A stretch of DNA of 64,000 nucleotides from a bacterium (GTDB lineage Bacteria > Bacteroidota > Bacteroidia > Chitinophagales > Saprospiraceae): contig JANSXW010000001.1 in NCBI GenBank assembly GCA_024742755.1, positions 62,001-126,000 on the forward strand, given 5' to 3'. The translations under genes and the position numbers were made by a program. The notes beneath the pieces are model-generated. The model made no database searches. It saw only the letters and a program-made list of their open reading frames with translations, and was not told the DNA's origin. How positions within the stretch are numbered: the stretch's first letter is position 1; each line of letters opens with the position of its first letter. Below are positions 45,273 to 54,193 of this stretch, piece after piece.

Positions 45273-45923
45273 TTAATCATTCTTGCTCGCTTCCACCCCT
45301 GTGTTAGTTGCCGCAGCTGCAGTTCCAACTACGCCCGCCACACATACGGCAGTGTCTGCTCCCATTGTGGCTACTTCACCCACCGTACAGGCTACGGCTG
45401 TACCTACAGCTGCCGCTGCCGTCTCAAGCCCACTCAAAATGGCACTCCAAATGTCGTCAACCACCATGCTCACATTGGAGTAAGTGCCATCCGGAATTGC
45501 GTTTTCCTCTCCAATGGTCTGGATGATCGGGAATAAAACACTCTTGGATGCCAGTATGGGATCGCCTAGTTCGAAGATGGTGTAGTACTCTTTCCTATCT
45601 GAATTCAGGTTGCCGGCAAAGGTGACGTTAGGCGGATTTTTAGTAAAATCAGATTTCGAGAAAAAAGAGGCAAAAGCTTTCACTCCGCCAGGATATGGTT
45701 TTGCAATTCTGTGAGGCCGGTCGGAAAATACAACTACATTGGAGTCACTCGTGATTTCAACGTGCTTATCCTGAACCTTAACCTCTGGAGCCGTTACCAT
45801 AAAGAGGACAGACACCATATGCTTGCCCTCGTGGATAGGAAGACCAATTAGGTGAGCTTTCTCGTTCTGCTGTGCTTCTACTTTCGCTTGCACTTTCTCT
45901 TTCATTTGCGTTTTCTCTTTCAT
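45273..45923 (-). CDS. Unrecognised protein with Ala/Gly-rich hydrophobic C-terminus
   Basis: The 216-residue protein begins with a strongly charged, Lys/Glu/Gln-rich stretch (MKEKTQMKEKVQAKVEAQ) and has no signal peptide. A central region contains VVFSDRPHR and KNPPNVTFAG, seen in a family of uncharacterised bacterial proteins as far as I recall. The last 60 residues are Ala/Gly/Val/Thr-rich with two Cys (AAAAVGTAVACTVGEVATMG). They could form a membrane hairpin similar in composition to some bacteriocins. It lies alone between the GH16 and hybrid two-component genes on the same strand. Gaps of more than 200 bp on each side suggest separate transcription. No function is assigned. Confidence 0.6.
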   Translation of the reverse strand: MKEKTQMKEKVQAKVEAQQNEKAHLIGLPIHEGKHMVSVLFMVTAPEVKVQDKHVEITSDSNVVVFSDRPHRIAKPYPGGVKAFASFFSKSDFTKNPPNVTFAGNLNSDRKEYYTIFELGDPILASKSVLFPIIQTIGEENAIPDGTYSNVSMVVDDIWSAILSGLETAAAAVGTAVACTVGEVATMGADTAVCVAGVVGTAAAATNTGVEASKND

Positions 45924-46173
45924 TTGTGATTGTTTTAAAGGTGAATACAGGGCTCATGCTCCATCATCCAAACCATGTAATTGACAATTGACGATGGTGT
46001 CATCAGATGGCTCAAATAAGCCCACTCGGTATTTTGTAAAGGTGCAGACAGGCCCCAAAAAACACCCGCACCCAGTCCCACAAAGGCTGGACAGGATTCA
46101 CAAATAGCTAAAAAAAATTAGCACAGGATTTGCAAACTGGTGAGAATGAAAACATTAATGATTTGAAAACCAA

Positions 46174-49100
46174 CTACTTACGATACTCGCTCGGAGCTTT
46201 GCCAAACGCCTTGTTGAACGCCCGCGAAAAATAGTTCGGATCGTTGAAGCCCACCTCATAGGCAATTTCAGAAACGTTTCGGTCGGTGGTTTCCAACAGT
46301 TCCATCGCCCGGTGCAGGCGTATTTTTCGGATGAATGCATTGGGCGGCTCGCCTGTCAGGGCCTTCATCTTACGGTAGAGCTGCGATAGGCTGAGGAGCG
46401 CAGCCTGGCTGAGTTGCTCTGCGCCGAGGCTGGGGTCGTCCAGGTTTTCGAGGACAACCCGGTGGAGTTTTTCCAGAAATAAATCGTCAAGGCTGGGTTC
46501 GGCAGCAGTAGCAGATTGGACAGGATTTGAAAGCCGGTCAAACGGCTCACCCGCATACCGCTGCTGCAGCGCCAGCCGCAGTTCCAATAGTTTCTCCAAC
46601 CGCACAAACAGCTCCTCTTTATCAAACGGTTTCATCAGATACGCATCAGCGCCTTTGCGGAAGCCGGTAATGCGGTCCGAGGTTGCTGCTTTAGCAGTCA
46701 GCAGAATGATGGGAATGTGACTGGTCCGCTCATCCGTTTTTAGGGCCTCGCACACTTCATAGCCGTCTTTTTCGGGCATCATCACATCACTGATAACGAT
46801 GTCGGGTATTAACTCATGAGCTTTTTCGATACCCACTTGCCCGTTAGGAGCTATATGTACCAGGTAGTCTTTCTCTAGTATCCTCACGATGTAAGTGGCC
46901 ACGTCCGCGTTGTCTTCGATGAGGAGAAGTATAGGCCGGTCCGTTTCCTCTTCTTCCGCTGATGGAGACAGGGTGAGATTAAGCTTTTCGGCAGGGCTAT
47001 GTGCAGTTGCGGCTTCTTTTTCAGGTGGGGAGGATAGCAGAGGGGCCTCGTTACTAACAGGCAACCGGACCGTAAAGGTAGTTCCTTTGCCCACTTGACT
47101 AACGACAGCAATCGTTCCGCCCATCACCTCAACCAGGTCCAGGGTAAGAGACAAGCCAATGCCTGTACCCTCCTCCTTTCGGGTGGCAGATCCGTCCGCC
47201 TGATAAAAACGGTCAAAAACATGAGGCAGATCGGCCTCCCCTATCCCTATGCCGCTGTCCTGCACTTTAAGTACCAGGTAGCTGTCTTGTTTCTGTCCCT
47301 GGCACGTGGCATGCAATACGATTTTACCCCTTTCCCGTGTGAATTTTAATGCATTGGACAATAGGTTGTACACGATGTGCTGGACTTTGGCCTCATCATA
47401 ATCCATAACGAGCTCTTCGATTTCCGGGTAAAACAGGAGACGGATGTCTTTTTCCCGGGCCTGAGAATAAAATGATTCCGTCAGGTATTGGAGGTAGCGT
47501 ATAATATCTCCCTGTACCAGGGTGAGGCGGAGTTGGCCTGATTCAAGTTTGGAGAGCTCCAACATTTGATTGATCAGGCGGAGCAAGTCGTGGCTGTTGC
47601 GGCGGATCAGGTCACGCTCCGTACCATGCCCCCGAATCTGATCAGCCATTCCCAGGATGACGGTTAGTGGGGTGCGAAACTCATGAGTGATGTTGGCGTA
47701 GAGCCGGGCTTTGGCTTCGTCCAGCTCCTGAAGTTGCAAGGCTTGCGCCTCAGCAGCTTCAGCCCGCAGGTTGACCTCGCGCAAATGAGCCCGGGCACGC
47801 TCAGCGCGGATCAGGCGGCGGCGCTGCAGGCGATCGACCGTGAAAAGAGCGCCCACAGCCAACAATCCATAAGCGAAAAAAGCCCAGGGGGTCCGCCACC
47901 AGGGTTGACGGATGCTAACCTCCATTCGCGCAGCCTCCGTACTCCAAACCCCGTCCGGATTGGCGGCCTGCACCTGGAAGGTGTACTGCCCGGGCGGCAG
48001 GTTGGGATAAATAGCTTTACGCTGTGCCCCTACCTCCCGCCACTCCGTCTCATAGGGCGTAAGCTTATAGCGGAAGCTATTTTCATCCGGGCGCGCAAAA
48101 TGCAGCCCTGCAAATTCAAAGGTAAGGTCATTCTCATCGTGGGAAAAGACGGCCTCGCGGCCATTGAGTTGATATTGGTTGCCCTTAGCCCCCGGACGCA
48201 CTTCAAACTTCTGATCAAAAACCTCTAAACTGTGGAGTACGGGCCGGGGCGCTACCGTGTCAATATAAATCTGGCTGGGATCAATTTGAAGAATGCCCCC
48301 ATTCCCTCCAAATAAAAGTTTACCACTGGGCAAAGCAAGCACAGCCTGAGGGTAAAAAGTATAGATGGGTGGCATCTGGGCAGGCTTAAACGTCCGGATA
48401 ACCGCATTGCCCTTCTCCATCCAGGCTATACCCTTGTTGGTGGCTATCCATAGCCGTCCTTGCTGATCTGTGATAAGGCTTCGGATGAGGTTCCCCGGCA
48501 ATCCGTCTTCTTTAGTAAATACCGTTTGGGCTTTAGTTACAGGATTGAACTTTATTAAACCCAAATTATTAGAACCCAGCCATAGCGCTTCCTGTCCAAT
48601 TTTCAGAATGGTCTCAATATTATAGCCGGGCAGTATCGCTTCTATCTCCCGGGATTGAACATCAAGCCGGAACAATCCACCAGGAGTCCCCAGCCAAACT
48701 TTACCCTGCTGATCGGGGACTATTTCCAGCACCTCCTGAAAGGGAGCGGACAACTGCCGGGGAGGATCTTTGGTGAGATCTGATTGCGCATCCCAGTAAA
48801 ACAAACCCTTAGGGGTACCCACCCATATGGTACCTGCCTGATCCTCATAGATGACATTGACAGGAAAACTCTGCTGGGGGTCAGGCCGGGCAAGTATTAG
48901 AGAACGGCCAGTCTCCAGATCCACCTGTACGAGCCCGCGCTCATTAGTGCCCACCCACAGTTTGCCAGATTCCGGCTTATGCAGGGATAGCCCCATTGTG
49001 GAAAAACCACCACTGTCCGGCAGTTTTTTGCCGAGTTCAAACAGTTGGCGCTCCCCTTTGGAACTGTTGAGACGTTCCAGCCCGGCCCAGGTGCCCACCC

Positions 49101-50388
49101 AGATTTGGCCCTGCGAGTCCTGCAAAAGTGCCTCTACATGGAGGTCATGCAATTTAGGCTGCCCCTCACCACCATGCCCGATAACCCCGAAGGCGTCGGG
49201 CTTACGGCGGATATGGTTCAAGCCACTCCAGGTGCTTATCCAAAGCCCCTTTTGGGCATCTTCAAAAAGAGACCAAACCGCCAGATCGGTTAGCCCGCCA
49301 TTTACAGCTGCCCCCTGGCTAAAATGAGTGATCAATTCTGTCCCGGGGTCATAATAATCCAGTCCCCCCAGGAAATTTCCGATCCAAAGATTGCCATCGG
49401 TATCTTCATGAAGAAATCGTACCCCGCCGGGGTCCGAATTGCTTTTCCCATTAGGCTGTGACGGTTTAAAAAAGCGGCGCCCGTTGGGATGGCCCTCTGC
49501 CGGATAAAACCGATCCGTTTCCCGGTCCAGAAATTGTACGCCCCCTCCCCAGGTAGCTACCCAAAATACGCCTTCCTGATCTTCATACATGCTGATGATC
49601 TCATTGTGCGCCAGACTGTAGGGATTGTCTGGATCGTGCAAATACTGCATAAAACCATCCACATCCGGATCATACCGGTTCAGCCCGCCAAAGTTAAGTT
49701 CCCAGTCAAAGGGAGACCCCATTCCGACCCAAAGGTTACCAGACCGGTCAAGAAAAAGCTGGCCGGGATTGTCGGCAGTCAGGCTGTAAGGGTCACCCGC
49801 CCGGGGAAGATACCTTACAAAAGCATCGGTTTCAGGGTCATAGCGGCACAAGCCACCAAGTTCCATGCCCATAGCCACCCATAGCCGCCCCTGAGCATCC
49901 TCCTGCATATCTATCACCATAAGGCCCGAAAGACTGCTTGTGTCTTTAGGGTCATGCTGATACCGATGAAAAGTATCGGAGTGAGGATCGTATCGGTTGA
50001 GTCCGTTCCAGGTCCCAATCCACAGAGTGCCGGCCTGATCTACATAAATTTTCTCTACAGTATTGTCAGAGAGGGAGCGACTGTCTTCCGGATCATGCTG
50101 GTAAAGGCGCAGAGAATAACCGTCGTAACGATGGAGCCCCTCCTGAGTTCCAATCCAGATATAACCGATGGTATCCTGGGCAACAGAAATTACTTTGTCG
50201 GCAACAAGGCCGTTTGCCGGCGTAAAGTGCTCTATGGAAAACCGGGCCTGGTCTTCTGAAAGGGACGGCACCTGGGCTAACATATGCTTCTGAATCCCCC
50301 ACCAGCTGCTTGTCCATAGCAAGATCAACACTACCCTGTATTTGCTGAGTGTAAAGGGGCAACTCCTGCTGAGAAGTGAGAAATGCAT
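46174..50388 (-). CDS. SusR-like hybrid two-component system sensor/regulator
   Basis: The 1404-residue protein has an N-terminal hydrophobic signal, then about fourteen Reg_prop propeller repeats (repeating GxLWIGTWxGLNRYDP). A Y_Y_Y domain lies at about 718-825 and a transmembrane helix at about 830-850. The HisKA H-box is HEFRTP with His902; an HATPase with LLSNALKFT and GTGIGLSLTLDLVEVMGG follows. A receiver domain has Asp1201 (ISDVMMP) and the C-terminus is an AraC-type helix-turn-helix (VSEIAYEVGFNDPNYFSRAFNKAFGKAPSEYRK). Such one-protein phosphorelays sense oligosaccharides in the periplasm and activate glycan-use genes. The nearest glycan gene is the GH16 glucanase. A 21-bp-spaced direct repeat upstream (50532-50561) is a plausible autoregulatory site. 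Confidence 0.95.
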   Translation of the reverse strand: MHFSLLSRSCPFTLSKYRVVLILLWTSSWWGIQKHMLAQVPSLSEDQARFSIEHFTPANGLVADKVISVAQDTIGYIWIGTQEGLHRYDGYSLRLYQHDPEDSRSLSDNTVEKIYVDQAGTLWIGTWNGLNRYDPHSDTFHRYQHDPKDTSSLSGLMVIDMQEDAQGRLWVAMGMELGGLCRYDPETDAFVRYLPRAGDPYSLTADNPGQLFLDRSGNLWVGMGSPFDWELNFGGLNRYDPDVDGFMQYLHDPDNPYSLAHNEIISMYEDQEGVFWVATWGGGVQFLDRETDRFYPAEGHPNGRRFFKPSQPNGKSNSDPGGVRFLHEDTDGNLWIGNFLGGLDYYDPGTELITHFSQGAAVNGGLTDLAVWSLFEDAQKGLWISTWSGLNHIRRKPDAFGVIGHGGEGQPKLHDLHVEALLQDSQGQIWVGTWAGLERLNSSKGERQLFELGKKLPDSGGFSTMGLSLHKPESGKLWVGTNERGLVQVDLETGRSLILARPDPQQSFPVNVIYEDQAGTIWVGTPKGLFYWDAQSDLTKDPPRQLSAPFQEVLEIVPDQQGKVWLGTPGGLFRLDVQSREIEAILPGYNIETILKIGQEALWLGSNNLGLIKFNPVTKAQTVFTKEDGLPGNLIRSLITDQQGRLWIATNKGIAWMEKGNAVIRTFKPAQMPPIYTFYPQAVLALPSGKLLFGGNGGILQIDPSQIYIDTVAPRPVLHSLEVFDQKFEVRPGAKGNQYQLNGREAVFSHDENDLTFEFAGLHFARPDENSFRYKLTPYETEWREVGAQRKAIYPNLPPGQYTFQVQAANPDGVWSTEAARMEVSIRQPWWRTPWAFFAYGLLAVGALFTVDRLQRRRLIRAERARAHLREVNLRAEAAEAQALQLQELDEAKARLYANITHEFRTPLTVILGMADQIRGHGTERDLIRRNSHDLLRLINQMLELSKLESGQLRLTLVQGDIIRYLQYLTESFYSQAREKDIRLLFYPEIEELVMDYDEAKVQHIVYNLLSNALKFTRERGKIVLHATCQGQKQDSYLVLKVQDSGIGIGEADLPHVFDRFYQADGSATRKEEGTGIGLSLTLDLVEVMGGTIAVVSQVGKGTTFTVRLPVSNEAPLLSSPPEKEAATAHSPAEKLNLTLSPSAEEEETDRPILLLIEDNADVATYIVRILEKDYLVHIAPNGQVGIEKAHELIPDIVISDVMMPEKDGYEVCEALKTDERTSHIPIILLTAKAATSDRITGFRKGADAYLMKPFDKEELFVRLEKLLELRLALQQRYAGEPFDRLSNPVQSATAAEPSLDDLFLEKLHRVVLENLDDPSLGAEQLSQAALLSLSQLYRKMKALTGEPPNAFIRKIRLHRAMELLETTDRNVSEIAYEVGFNDPNYFSRAFNKAFGKAPSEYRK

Positions 50389-50480
50389 AGTGTTTTTTTA
50401 GCTTCGAACCGCACAGAAAATATCCTATCTTCTGACTATTGAGCTGTGAAAGATCACAAAGTATTTCTTGCGTTCTAACA

Positions 50481-50497
50481 ATACTGCAAAGCAGTAT
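50481..50497. promoter_or_regulatory. Perfect inverted repeat upstream of the hybrid two-component gene
   Basis: ATACTGC-AAA-GCAGTAT is a perfect 7-bp inverted repeat with a 3-bp spacer, about 95 bp upstream of the start codon. It could be an operator or a short hairpin. Confidence 0.4.
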
Positions 50498-50531
50498 CCT
50501 GCCCCAATGCCGGTTCTACCGAAACTAAATT

Positions 50532-50561
50532 TACGAAAATTGGAGTAAATCGTACGAAAAT
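50532..50561 (-). promoter_or_regulatory. 21-bp-spaced direct repeat, candidate AraC-type binding site
   Basis: TACGAAAAT occurs at 50532-50540 and 50553-50561, exactly 21 bp apart (ATTTTCGTA on the coding strand of the regulator). Direct repeats on one helix face are the expected target of AraC-type domains such as the one at the C-terminus of the neighbouring regulator. It lies about 145-175 bp upstream of its start codon. Confidence 0.5.
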
Positions 50562-50702
50562 GAATTGAACTGGGACCGGTTGTCAGTACCCGATTCCGGT
50601 TGAACAGATTACAAGTAAGTACTTTTCCCACGGTAGCAACCCTACACGCCTGCATAACCGGGGAATTTGACCACCTCCTAGGCATGCCTGATGATCGCCA
50701 AC

Positions 50703-52247
50703 CTACTCCTCATCCTCCACCCTAAGCGACAATAAGCCTGCCAGTATCATACTCGCACCGCCCACAATCAGGGCATAAATCGCCAGCCCGTCAAAGAAGA
50801 AACCTACGATAAACCCGAGGATGGTTGCCGCCACAATCTGCGGAATGACAATGAAGAAATTGAAGACCCCCATGTAGTAGCCCATCTTGTCGGCAGGCAG
50901 GGCACCGGCCAGCATGGCGTAGGGCATGGACAAGATGCTCGCCCAGGCGATACCAATGCCGATCATTGGCAGCAGGAGCAGGTCCGGATTGCCCAGAAAG
51001 TAGATGGAAATAAGGCTGAGCCCGCCAATCACCAGGCAAACCATGTGCGTGAAGCGCCGGCTTGTACGTTTGGCAAGCCAGGGCAGGCCAATAGCCACTA
51101 CCGCAGCGATGCCGTTGTACACGGCAAAAAGCAAACTTACCCAGTCTGCGCCTTCATTGTAGGCTACGGAGGTGGCATCGGTAGCGCCGTAAATATGCCG
51201 GGTCACTGCTGAGGTGGTGTAAATCCACATGGAAAACAGGGCAAACCAAGAGAAAAACTGCACGACCGCCAACTGTTTCATGGCGGTGGGCATCCGAAGC
51301 AGGTCGCTCATGATGGTCACGAAGCCATTTTGGTAATTCCCCTTGCGCATCATGCCACCGGCAGCCAGCCAGAGCAAGCCCACGGCTACCAGCATAGCCG
51401 CTAAGACGTACAGCTCCTTATTCAACTCCGCCTGTACCAAACCGATAACCGAAACGATACCCAGGCCCGCAGCAATACCGCCCGCCCGGTTCATCCTACT
51501 GCCCCGCTGCTGCAGCTCACCTGACGAAAGCGCTTCGATCGGCACTTCGTCTTCCCCCGTGTTGTCAAACTGTTTCAGCTGCTCCGGCGGGTATTCATGG
51601 GAACGGAAGACCGTCCACAGCACGGCAAGCAGGAAAACCATAGCCCCCAGGTAGAAGGACCACTTCACAGAGTCGGCTATTTCACCCTCGGCAGCTACAT
51701 TGCTCACCCCAAACCAGTTGGTCAGTACCCAGGGCAGCATAGAGGCAATCACCGCACCAGTCCCAATAAAGAAACTCTGCATCGCGAAACCAGTCGTGCG
51801 CTGCTCCGAAGGCAGGTTGTCGCCCACAAACGCCCGGAAAGGCTCCATGCTGATGTTGATAGAAGCGTCCATGATCCACAGCATACCAGCGGCTGCCCAC
51901 AGCGTCGGCGAGTTGGGCATGAAGCATAACGCAATGGAAGCCAGAATAGCGCCAACAAGGAAGTAAGGCCGGCGGCGCCCCAAAGTCGGATGCCAGGTGC
52001 GGTCGCTGAAGTACCCTACAATAGGCTGTACCAAAAGCCCGGTGAGCGGTGCGGCAATCCAAAGGATGGGAATCTGCTCGACATCGGCCCCGAGTGTTTC
52101 AAAAATACGGCTCGTATTGGCATTCTGCAGTGCAAAGCCAAACTGAATGCCGAGGAAGCCGAAGCTCATGTTCCAGATTTGCCAGAAGGACAGGCGGGGT
52201 TTGGAAAGGCCCTTTGCCGCCGGGTGGGTTGTGGTCGTTGATGCCAT
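50703..52247 (-). CDS. MFS sugar transporter, SLC45/GPH-like
   Basis: The 514-residue protein has about twelve hydrophobic segments. The first cytoplasmic loop reads GYFSDRTWHPTLGRRRPYF; the GRRRP box is characteristic of SLC45-type and plant sucrose transporters. NISMEPFRAFVGDNLP fits bacterial maltose/sucrose proton symporters of this group. It probably imports a disaccharide or glucoside across the inner membrane, perhaps products of secreted amylases. It follows the MerR-like gene by 38 bp on the same strand, so co-transcription is likely. The substrate cannot be read from sequence. Confidence 0.8.
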   Translation of the reverse strand: MASTTTTHPAAKGLSKPRLSFWQIWNMSFGFLGIQFGFALQNANTSRIFETLGADVEQIPILWIAAPLTGLLVQPIVGYFSDRTWHPTLGRRRPYFLVGAILASIALCFMPNSPTLWAAAGMLWIMDASINISMEPFRAFVGDNLPSEQRTTGFAMQSFFIGTGAVIASMLPWVLTNWFGVSNVAAEGEIADSVKWSFYLGAMVFLLAVLWTVFRSHEYPPEQLKQFDNTGEDEVPIEALSSGELQQRGSRMNRAGGIAAGLGIVSVIGLVQAELNKELYVLAAMLVAVGLLWLAAGGMMRKGNYQNGFVTIMSDLLRMPTAMKQLAVVQFFSWFALFSMWIYTTSAVTRHIYGATDATSVAYNEGADWVSLLFAVYNGIAAVVAIGLPWLAKRTSRRFTHMVCLVIGGLSLISIYFLGNPDLLLLPMIGIGIAWASILSMPYAMLAGALPADKMGYYMGVFNFFIVIPQIVAATILGFIVGFFFDGLAIYALIVGGASMILAGLLSLRVEDEE

Positions 52248-52285
52248 ATGTTTTTTGTTTGTTCTTGCTAATTGCTGTTCCGCTA

Positions 52286-52645
52286 CTATGCTTCGTCCGG
52301 CAGGGCTGCCAGTATGCCTTTCAGCCCCTTGCGCACCCGTTTTAACCGCTTGATCATTTCCACTTTTTCAGTTTCCCACTTCAAGTGGCGGCGGATTTCC
52401 TGCCGGGCACCATCAATGGTGAAGCCCCGTTCCTTGACCAACTCGTAAATCAGCTGCAACTGCTCCAGGTTTTGGGGCGTAAAACGGCGCTCGCCTTTGC
52501 TGTTCTTGTGCGGCTTTAGAAAATCAAACTCCCCTTCCCAAAACCGGATCAACGACTTCGTCACCTCAAACAGCTCCGCCACTTCACCGATGGTGTAGTA
52601 CCGTTTCAGGTTGTCCGGATCGTCGAGAATGGGCAGCTTTTTCAT
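52286..52645 (-). CDS. MerR-family transcription regulator
   Basis: The 119-residue protein has a MerR helix-turn-helix (YYTIGEVAELFEVTKSLIRFWE) followed by a wing (KGERRFTPQNLEQL) and a short helical C-terminus, with no room for a large ligand domain. Short MerR proteins of this type are widespread single-copy regulators in Bacteroidota with unknown signals. A minus-strand -7-like box TACCTTGA lies at 52674-52681, about 30 bp before the start codon. Confidence 0.85.
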   Translation of the reverse strand: MKKLPILDDPDNLKRYYTIGEVAELFEVTKSLIRFWEGEFDFLKPHKNSKGERRFTPQNLEQLQLIYELVKERGFTIDGARQEIRRHLKWETEKVEMIKRLKRVRKGLKGILAALPDEA

Positions 52646-52692
52646 GGAAGTCGTTTATACGCAAGTCACCGTTTCAAGGTAAGAAAAAAGGT

Positions 52693-54138
52693 TTATTTAC
52701 TCAGCTTTTCCCGCAGCAACTGATTCGTCATTTTGGGGTCGGCCTTGCCGCGGGAGGCTTTCATCACCTCTCCCATAAAGAAGCCTATCAATGCTTTTTT
52801 GCCTTTTTGGTAGCGGGCGACCTCATCCGGGTTCCCGGCAATCACCTGATCGATGATGCCTTCCAGGGCGCCAGCGTCGGAATTTTGGAGGAGGTTGAGG
52901 GATTTTGCCAGCTCAAGGGGCGCCACTCCGGGAGCTTCCAGCATCGCCGGGAACAACTGCTGATAGGCGGCCGTATTGGATACTTTGCCTTCTTCAATCA
53001 GTGCCAGCAGGCGGGCCAGTTGATCGACCCCCAGCGGGAAAGCCGACAGTTCAACACCGGCTTCATTGCAGTAGGGCAATACTTTATTGATCATCAGATT
53101 GGCGGCTGCCTTGTACAAATCGGTGTGCTGTGCCAGCTCCAGGAAAAAGAGGGCAGGCTGTTGTTCCTCTGTGAGCAGGTTGACATCGTAAGCCGGAAGC
53201 CCGTACGACTCAGACAGGCGTTCCCGTAGCTGCCAAGGCAAAGCAGGCAGCTCCTGATGATAGCGCCTCAGGTCATCGGCATCCACTACGATAGGTGGCA
53301 GGTCAGGCTCCGGGAAGTAGCGGTAATCGTGGGCATTTTCCTTGTCCCGCAGGGGGGAAGTCCGCCCCGTATCCGGATCGAAATTCAGCGTTTCCTGCCG
53401 CACTTCGCCTCCGCTTTCGATCAGGTCGATCTGCCGCTTCACTTCGTATTGAATGGCACGGCGGGCGTAACGCATGGAATTGAGGTTCTTAATCTCACAG
53501 CGCTCCCCGAACACCTGCTGCCCCTTTGGGCGCACCGAGACATTTACATCACAGCGCAGAGAGCCCTGCTCCATATTCCCATCCGATACCCCCAGATAAC
53601 GCACCAGCTGCCGCATCGCAGTCATGTAGGCGTCCACCTCTTCTGCAGAGCGGAGGTCAGGCTCCGAGACGATTTCCAGCAAAGGCACGCCGGCCCTGTT
53701 GAGGTCAATCTGAGAGTAGGGCCCATCGGTCTCGTGAATGGACTTACCGGCATCTTCCTCCATGTGGATGTGGTGGATGCGGACCGCTTTCTCCCCGGCT
53801 TCCGTAGCGATCTTCAGCTGACCGCCTATGCAAACCGGTTTGCGGTCCTGCGTGATCTGATAGCCTTTCGGCAAATCGGCATAGAAGTAATTCTTGCGGT
53901 CGAAGGCATTGACCATATTGATCTTGGAGCCCAGCGCCAGCCCCAGCTTGATGGCATACTCCACCTGCTTCTTATTCAGGCGGGGCAGGGTGCCGGGGTG
54001 CCCCAGGGAAATCGGGCTAATGTGCGTGTTCGCAGGCGCTCCAAAGGCGGTGGCGTCCCCGCAAAAAGCTTTGCTTGCGGTATCCAGTTGTACATGGACT
54101 TCCAGACCGATAACGGTCTCATACTGATCGTAAGGCAT
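52693..54138 (-). CDS. gatB: Aspartyl/glutamyl-tRNA amidotransferase subunit B
   Basis: The 481-residue protein has the GatB start (YETVIGLEVHVQLDT) and conserved blocks (LGHPGTLPRLNKKQVEYAIKLG, FYADLPKGYQITQ, LRCDVNVSVRP, YRYFPEPDLPP). The C-terminal YqeY-like tRNA-binding tail ends in KADPKMTNQLLREKL. Length matches the family. With GatA and GatC, not in this window, it converts Glu-tRNA(Gln) or Asp-tRNA(Asn) to the amide form. Its promoter overlaps the 3' end of the upstream DUF3667 gene. Confidence 0.97.
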   Translation of the reverse strand: MPYDQYETVIGLEVHVQLDTASKAFCGDATAFGAPANTHISPISLGHPGTLPRLNKKQVEYAIKLGLALGSKINMVNAFDRKNYFYADLPKGYQITQDRKPVCIGGQLKIATEAGEKAVRIHHIHMEEDAGKSIHETDGPYSQIDLNRAGVPLLEIVSEPDLRSAEEVDAYMTAMRQLVRYLGVSDGNMEQGSLRCDVNVSVRPKGQQVFGERCEIKNLNSMRYARRAIQYEVKRQIDLIESGGEVRQETLNFDPDTGRTSPLRDKENAHDYRYFPEPDLPPIVVDADDLRRYHQELPALPWQLRERLSESYGLPAYDVNLLTEEQQPALFFLELAQHTDLYKAAANLMINKVLPYCNEAGVELSAFPLGVDQLARLLALIEEGKVSNTAAYQQLFPAMLEAPGVAPLELAKSLNLLQNSDAGALEGIIDQVIAGNPDEVARYQKGKKALIGFFMGEVMKASRGKADPKMTNQLLREKLSK

Positions 54139-54161
54139 AGACTAGACAGATTCTTTGCCTG

Positions 54162-54193
54162 TAAATGTACAACGGTCTGCTCAGAACGTCAAA
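54162..54193 (-). promoter_or_regulatory. Promoter of gatB
   Basis: On the minus strand TTTG (54193-54190), a 20-bp spacer and TACATTTA (54169-54162) match the Bacteroidota promoter consensus closely. The -33 part lies inside the end of the preceding gene. Confidence 0.65.

Larger units (their letters stand above)
50389..50702. other. Upstream region of the hybrid two-component gene
   Basis: No gene was seen in these 314 bp. It holds an inverted repeat at 50481-50497 and the direct repeat at 50532-50561. Confidence 0.6.

Noticed and set aside
46174..50388. The hybrid two-component regulator as the factor binding the three-copy element
   Set aside because: The 21-bp spacing would fit, but its own upstream region carries a different repeat (TACGAAAAT), and such regulators usually control nearby glycan genes.
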